This document shows positions 6,540-8,120 of a stretch of DNA of 8,120 bases, piece after piece. The translations under genes were made by a program, and so were the position numbers. The stretch's first letter is position 1, and the number at the start of each line of letters is the position of its first letter. The stretch is from Candidatus Martarchaeota archaeon (GTDB lineage Archaea > Micrarchaeota > Micrarchaeia > Micrarchaeales > CABMGC01). Where the stretch lies: NCBI GenBank assembly GCA_023487825.1, contig JAMDBP010000020.1, positions 3,178 to 11,297 on the forward strand, given 5' to 3'. Below the pieces are notes generated by a model. The model did not search any database, was not told the DNA's origin, and was given only the letters and a program-made list of their open reading frames with translations.

Positions 6540-7298
6540 ATGGGAAAAATGGCAGATGCTCTTACGAGACTTGCATACGTGATAGACGGCTGGCAGGTGC
6601 TGGATCAGAAGGGAAGTGTACTCGTCCTTAGGAAGAAAGGGGTCACTATGATGTGCCACGGGATAGGCACGATATACTCTATTTCAAACGATGACAATTA
6701 CTATACGAACAACTACTGGGATTTATTTATGCCTCTCCCCGGCCTGTATACAAAGCCACGGATACTCCTGATAGGGTTGGGGGGAGGAACGATTCCCAGG
6801 CAGATAACTGCATTCTATAAGGACGCAAGCATAGATGCCGTGGAGATAGATGCAGGCATAGCTGAACTGGCAACAAAGCATTTTGACATGGGCAATGCCA
6901 AGATCATAGTCGCAGACGGGGCTGAATTCGTAAAGAAAACTGACTCGCATTATGACTTAATCATACTTGACGCTTTCAAGGGCAGCAAAGTGCCACAAGC
7001 ATTCATGAGCAATGAATTCTACAAAGATGCCTATAAGATACTTTCAAAGGAAGGTACGCTTGCCATAAATTCTATGGAGAGCATCAATACGACTGCAATG
7101 TCGACATCTGGATTCAATGTTTACGTCCTCAGATCTTCCATTGCCTCAGGCAATAGCATAACTATCTGCTCAAAGGCTATGGGTGCAGGCCAGATAAAGG
7201 CAGGGATAGCAGGCATGGAAATAAATGAGAGCGTAAAGAGGGCATATGCCCTGCTAGGACAAGCTCAAGATATGCCTCCAGACAACAAAATGCACTAA
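6540..7298 (+). CDS. Spermidine-synthase-like protein (class I methyltransferase fold)
   Basis: A 252-residue cytoplasmic protein of the spermine/spermidine synthase superfamily. Its N-terminal part (1-70) has the short beta-strand lead-in usual for the family (GSVLVLRKKGV, then a YYTNNYWDLFMPLP block). The nucleotide-binding fold begins with motif I at PRILLIGLGGGTIPR (73-87). The acidic DAVEIDAG (99-106), ADGAEFV (125-131) and YDLIILDAFKGS (138-149) follow, then NEFYKDAYKILSKEGTLAIN (158-177). True aminopropyltransferases have GGGDG in motif I and a D(S/A)TDP loop; here these read GGGTI and DAFKG. It therefore resembles the broad group of synthase-like proteins whose reaction is not established, and it could be a methyltransferase or bind (decarboxylated) S-adenosylmethionine without making spermidine. 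The start at 6540 fits a leaderless or very short-leader transcript; Met4 (6549) is an alternative. It converges with the next gene across 15 bases. Confidence 0.88.
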   Translation: MGKMADALTRLAYVIDGWQVLDQKGSVLVLRKKGVTMMCHGIGTIYSISNDDNYYTNNYWDLFMPLPGLYTKPRILLIGLGGGTIPRQITAFYKDASIDAVEIDAGIAELATKHFDMGNAKIIVADGAEFVKKTDSHYDLIILDAFKGSKVPQAFMSNEFYKDAYKILSKEGTLAINSMESINTTAMSTSGFNVYVLRSSIASGNSITICSKAMGAGQIKAGIAGMEINESVKRAYALLGQAQDMPPDNKMH

Positions 7299-7313
7299 CT
7301 TAATCTTCAGGTA

Positions 7314-7868
7314 TTATTTTGCATAAACCGTTATGGACAGCGGGCCTGAGAAGTTGTATCCAGGGGCTTTTGCAAAGATGCTCTCCTGTATCTGCGAGTC
7401 TGCAGGCATAGTGTAAGGAAGTGGTGGCTGTGCGTATACTAACTTGAACCCGTTGTTATCTATGCCTATATTCGTTATTGTGTAATTGCAATTTGATGTG
7501 GATATATAGAAATAGAATGTGAAATTTGCAAATGCATTCAGGCGCGTCCTTTCATTTAATGTATATGCTTTTGATGTTCCTAGACATGTAACTCCGTTCA
7601 CTACTGCCGGACCTGTATACTGGATCTTTACATCTACGCCAGTTATATTAGTGAAGTTCTTGCTAGCCAATGCGTTATAAGTGGTTATATATGGAGGGAT
7701 AGTCATGCTTGTGGTGCCGTTTATCTCTCCTCCTGTGGCTGTTGTTGTGCTCTTTGAACTACTCCCATGGCTTGAGAGCAAGACGTATGCAACTATTATT
7801 ATCACAGCTATGATTGCTACTATTATTACTGTGCGGGGTTCCATAAGACACACTGTTACTGAAAACAT
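7314..7868 (-). CDS. N-terminally anchored small surface protein of unknown function (184 aa)
   Basis: A single hydrophobic helix at residues 13-32 (TVIIVAIIAVIIIVAYVLL) is followed by a Ser/Thr/Gly-rich linker (33-56) and an ectodomain rich in beta-prone residues (57-184). The ectodomain has sequons (NFT, NIT, NYT, NFS) and two Cys (95 and 127) that could form a disulfide. This fits an externally exposed protein held by an uncleaved signal anchor; the family is not recognised. An archaeal pilin-like or small S-layer accessory role is possible but unproven, and I see no clear class III signal peptide site. The start is unsettled: the longest frame begins at 7868, but Met9 (7844, MEPRTVIIV) gives a more typical anchor and suits a TATA candidate at 7890-7882 on this strand. 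Neither start has a clear ribosome binding site. An 11-base direct repeat (TTCAGGTATTA) lies at each end of the gene. Confidence 0.78.
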   Translation of the reverse strand: MFSVTVCLMEPRTVIIVAIIAVIIIVAYVLLSSHGSSSKSTTTATGGEINGTTSMTIPPYITTYNALASKNFTNITGVDVKIQYTGPAVVNGVTCLGTSKAYTLNERTRLNAFANFTFYFYISTSNCNYTITNIGIDNNGFKLVYAQPPLPYTMPADSQIQESIFAKAPGYNFSGPLSITVYAK

Positions 7869-7902
7869 CTGCTCATTCAGGTATTAAAAACTTGCTATAT
7901 CT
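7869..7902 (-). promoter_or_regulatory. Putative promoter of the small surface protein gene
   Basis: On the minus strand two AT-rich elements precede the gene: GATATAG (about 7900-7894) and TTTTTAATA (7890-7882). The first would give an almost leaderless transcript from the ATG at 7868. The second would start transcription near 7860, past that ATG, and favour translation from the ATG at 7844. The sequence alone does not decide between them. Confidence 0.35.
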
Positions 7903-7903
7903 G

Positions 7904-7950
7904 AAAAAATAAGTAAAAAGAATAAGAAAAAGAAAAAAAGAAAAGAAAAA
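7904..7950 (-). terminator. T-rich archaeal terminator tract of the 50-aa gene
   Basis: Read on the minus strand this is a nearly pure pyrimidine tract with many T-runs of 4-7, beginning 13 bases after the stop of the small basic protein gene. Such U-rich stretches without a hairpin end transcription in archaea. It also separates that gene from the promoter of the next minus-strand gene. Confidence 0.65.
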
Positions 7951-7963
7951 CAATCTGAAGAGT

Positions 7964-8116
7964 TTATCTTCTTTTCTTTCTTGCAACTCTTCCCCTTCTG
8001 TTCATCTTTGTCCTTGCGACATATCCGCTCTTGTCTATAAAGTAGAGATAGCCTTCCTGTCTCTTTACCTTCTCTTCGCTCACTCGGGCCTTTCTACCTC
8101 GCGGATTATTCTTCAT
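7964..8116 (-). CDS. 50-residue very basic protein, YLYFIDKSGYV motif
   Basis: A short complete frame starting at the ATG at 8116 and ending with TAA at 7966-7964. The product begins MKNNPRGRKARVSEEK, has a central GYLYFIDKSGYVARTKM and ends NRRGRVARKKRR. About two fifths of the residues are Lys or Arg, so binding to nucleic acid or the ribosome is plausible. The compact Y-L-Y-F-I-D-K-x-G-Y-V-x-R core looks like a two-strand beta hairpin. I have the impression of similar short basic archaeal proteins with a LYFIDKxG core but cannot name a family. The T-rich terminator directly after the stop supports a real gene. The ribosome binding site would lie outside the window (only four bases remain upstream). 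Reading frame and composition are clear; function is unknown. Confidence 0.72.
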   Translation of the reverse strand: MKNNPRGRKARVSEEKVKRQEGYLYFIDKSGYVARTKMNRRGRVARKKRR

Positions 8117-8120
8117 AGGG

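Noticed and set aside
6723..6950. Minus-strand frame inside the synthase-like gene
   Set aside because: It covers the conserved nucleotide-binding motifs of the plus-strand protein and shows no family features of its own.
7681..7887. Plus-strand 68-residue hydrophobic frame opposite the anchored surface protein
   Set aside because: It is antisense to the membrane helix and Ser/Thr linker of a better supported gene, and no promoter or ribosome binding site was seen for it.
7903..7950. Purine-rich tract as a coding poly-Lys region on the plus strand
   Set aside because: There is no start or conserved frame, and as a minus-strand T-tract right after a stop codon it fits an archaeal terminator much better.

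Overview
The window looks archaeal. TATA-like elements sit about 25-35 bases before several genes, one gene has a GGTG-type ribosome binding site, other starts appear leaderless or have very short leaders, terminators are T-runs rather than GC-rich hairpins, and a giant cell-surface protein carries YVTN-type beta-propeller repeats, many N-glycosylation sequons and a C-terminal membrane anchor ending in Arg-Arg-Lys-Ser. The compact layout, small orphan proteins and surface-protein style suggest a DPANN-type archaeon, perhaps Micrarchaeota/ARMAN-like. That placement is inference; no rRNA or universal marker gene is present.

Layout. (1) Positions 1-298 are an odd 5' flank. The first 71 bases are an exact copy of 761-831 inside the large gene. 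They run through a 5-base overlap into a 35-base inverted copy of 362-396, then into apparently unique AT-rich sequence with a promoter. (2) Positions 299-5350 encode a 1683-residue surface protein: signal peptide, then Ig-like domains and beta-propeller arrays in the order 1 Ig, 6 blades, 2 Ig, 6 blades, 3 Ig, 6 blades, followed by a Ser/Thr linker, a C-terminal globular domain, a Thr-rich stalk and a transmembrane helix. (3) Positions 5465-6421, minus strand, hold two tandem paralogous small genes of unknown function in a probable operon. (4) Positions 6422-6539 are a divergent promoter region with a 19-base palindrome next to the plus-strand TATA. (5) Positions 6540-7298 encode a spermidine-synthase-fold protein that lacks the signature residues of a true aminopropyltransferase. 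(6) Positions 7314-7868, minus strand, encode a small N-terminally anchored, probably glycosylated surface protein. (7) Positions 7964-8116, minus strand, encode a 50-residue very basic protein, followed by a T-rich terminator.

No pathway joins these genes. Two are cell-surface proteins, two are paralogous cytoplasmic proteins of unknown role, one is a class I SAM/dcSAM-binding-fold enzyme and one is a small basic protein. The most notable items are the rearranged or chimeric 5' edge, the regular 1-6-2-6-3-6 architecture with DNA-level homogenisation between arrays, the operator-like palindromes, and the small-protein families. I saw no tRNA, rRNA, CRISPR array, transposase or integrase.
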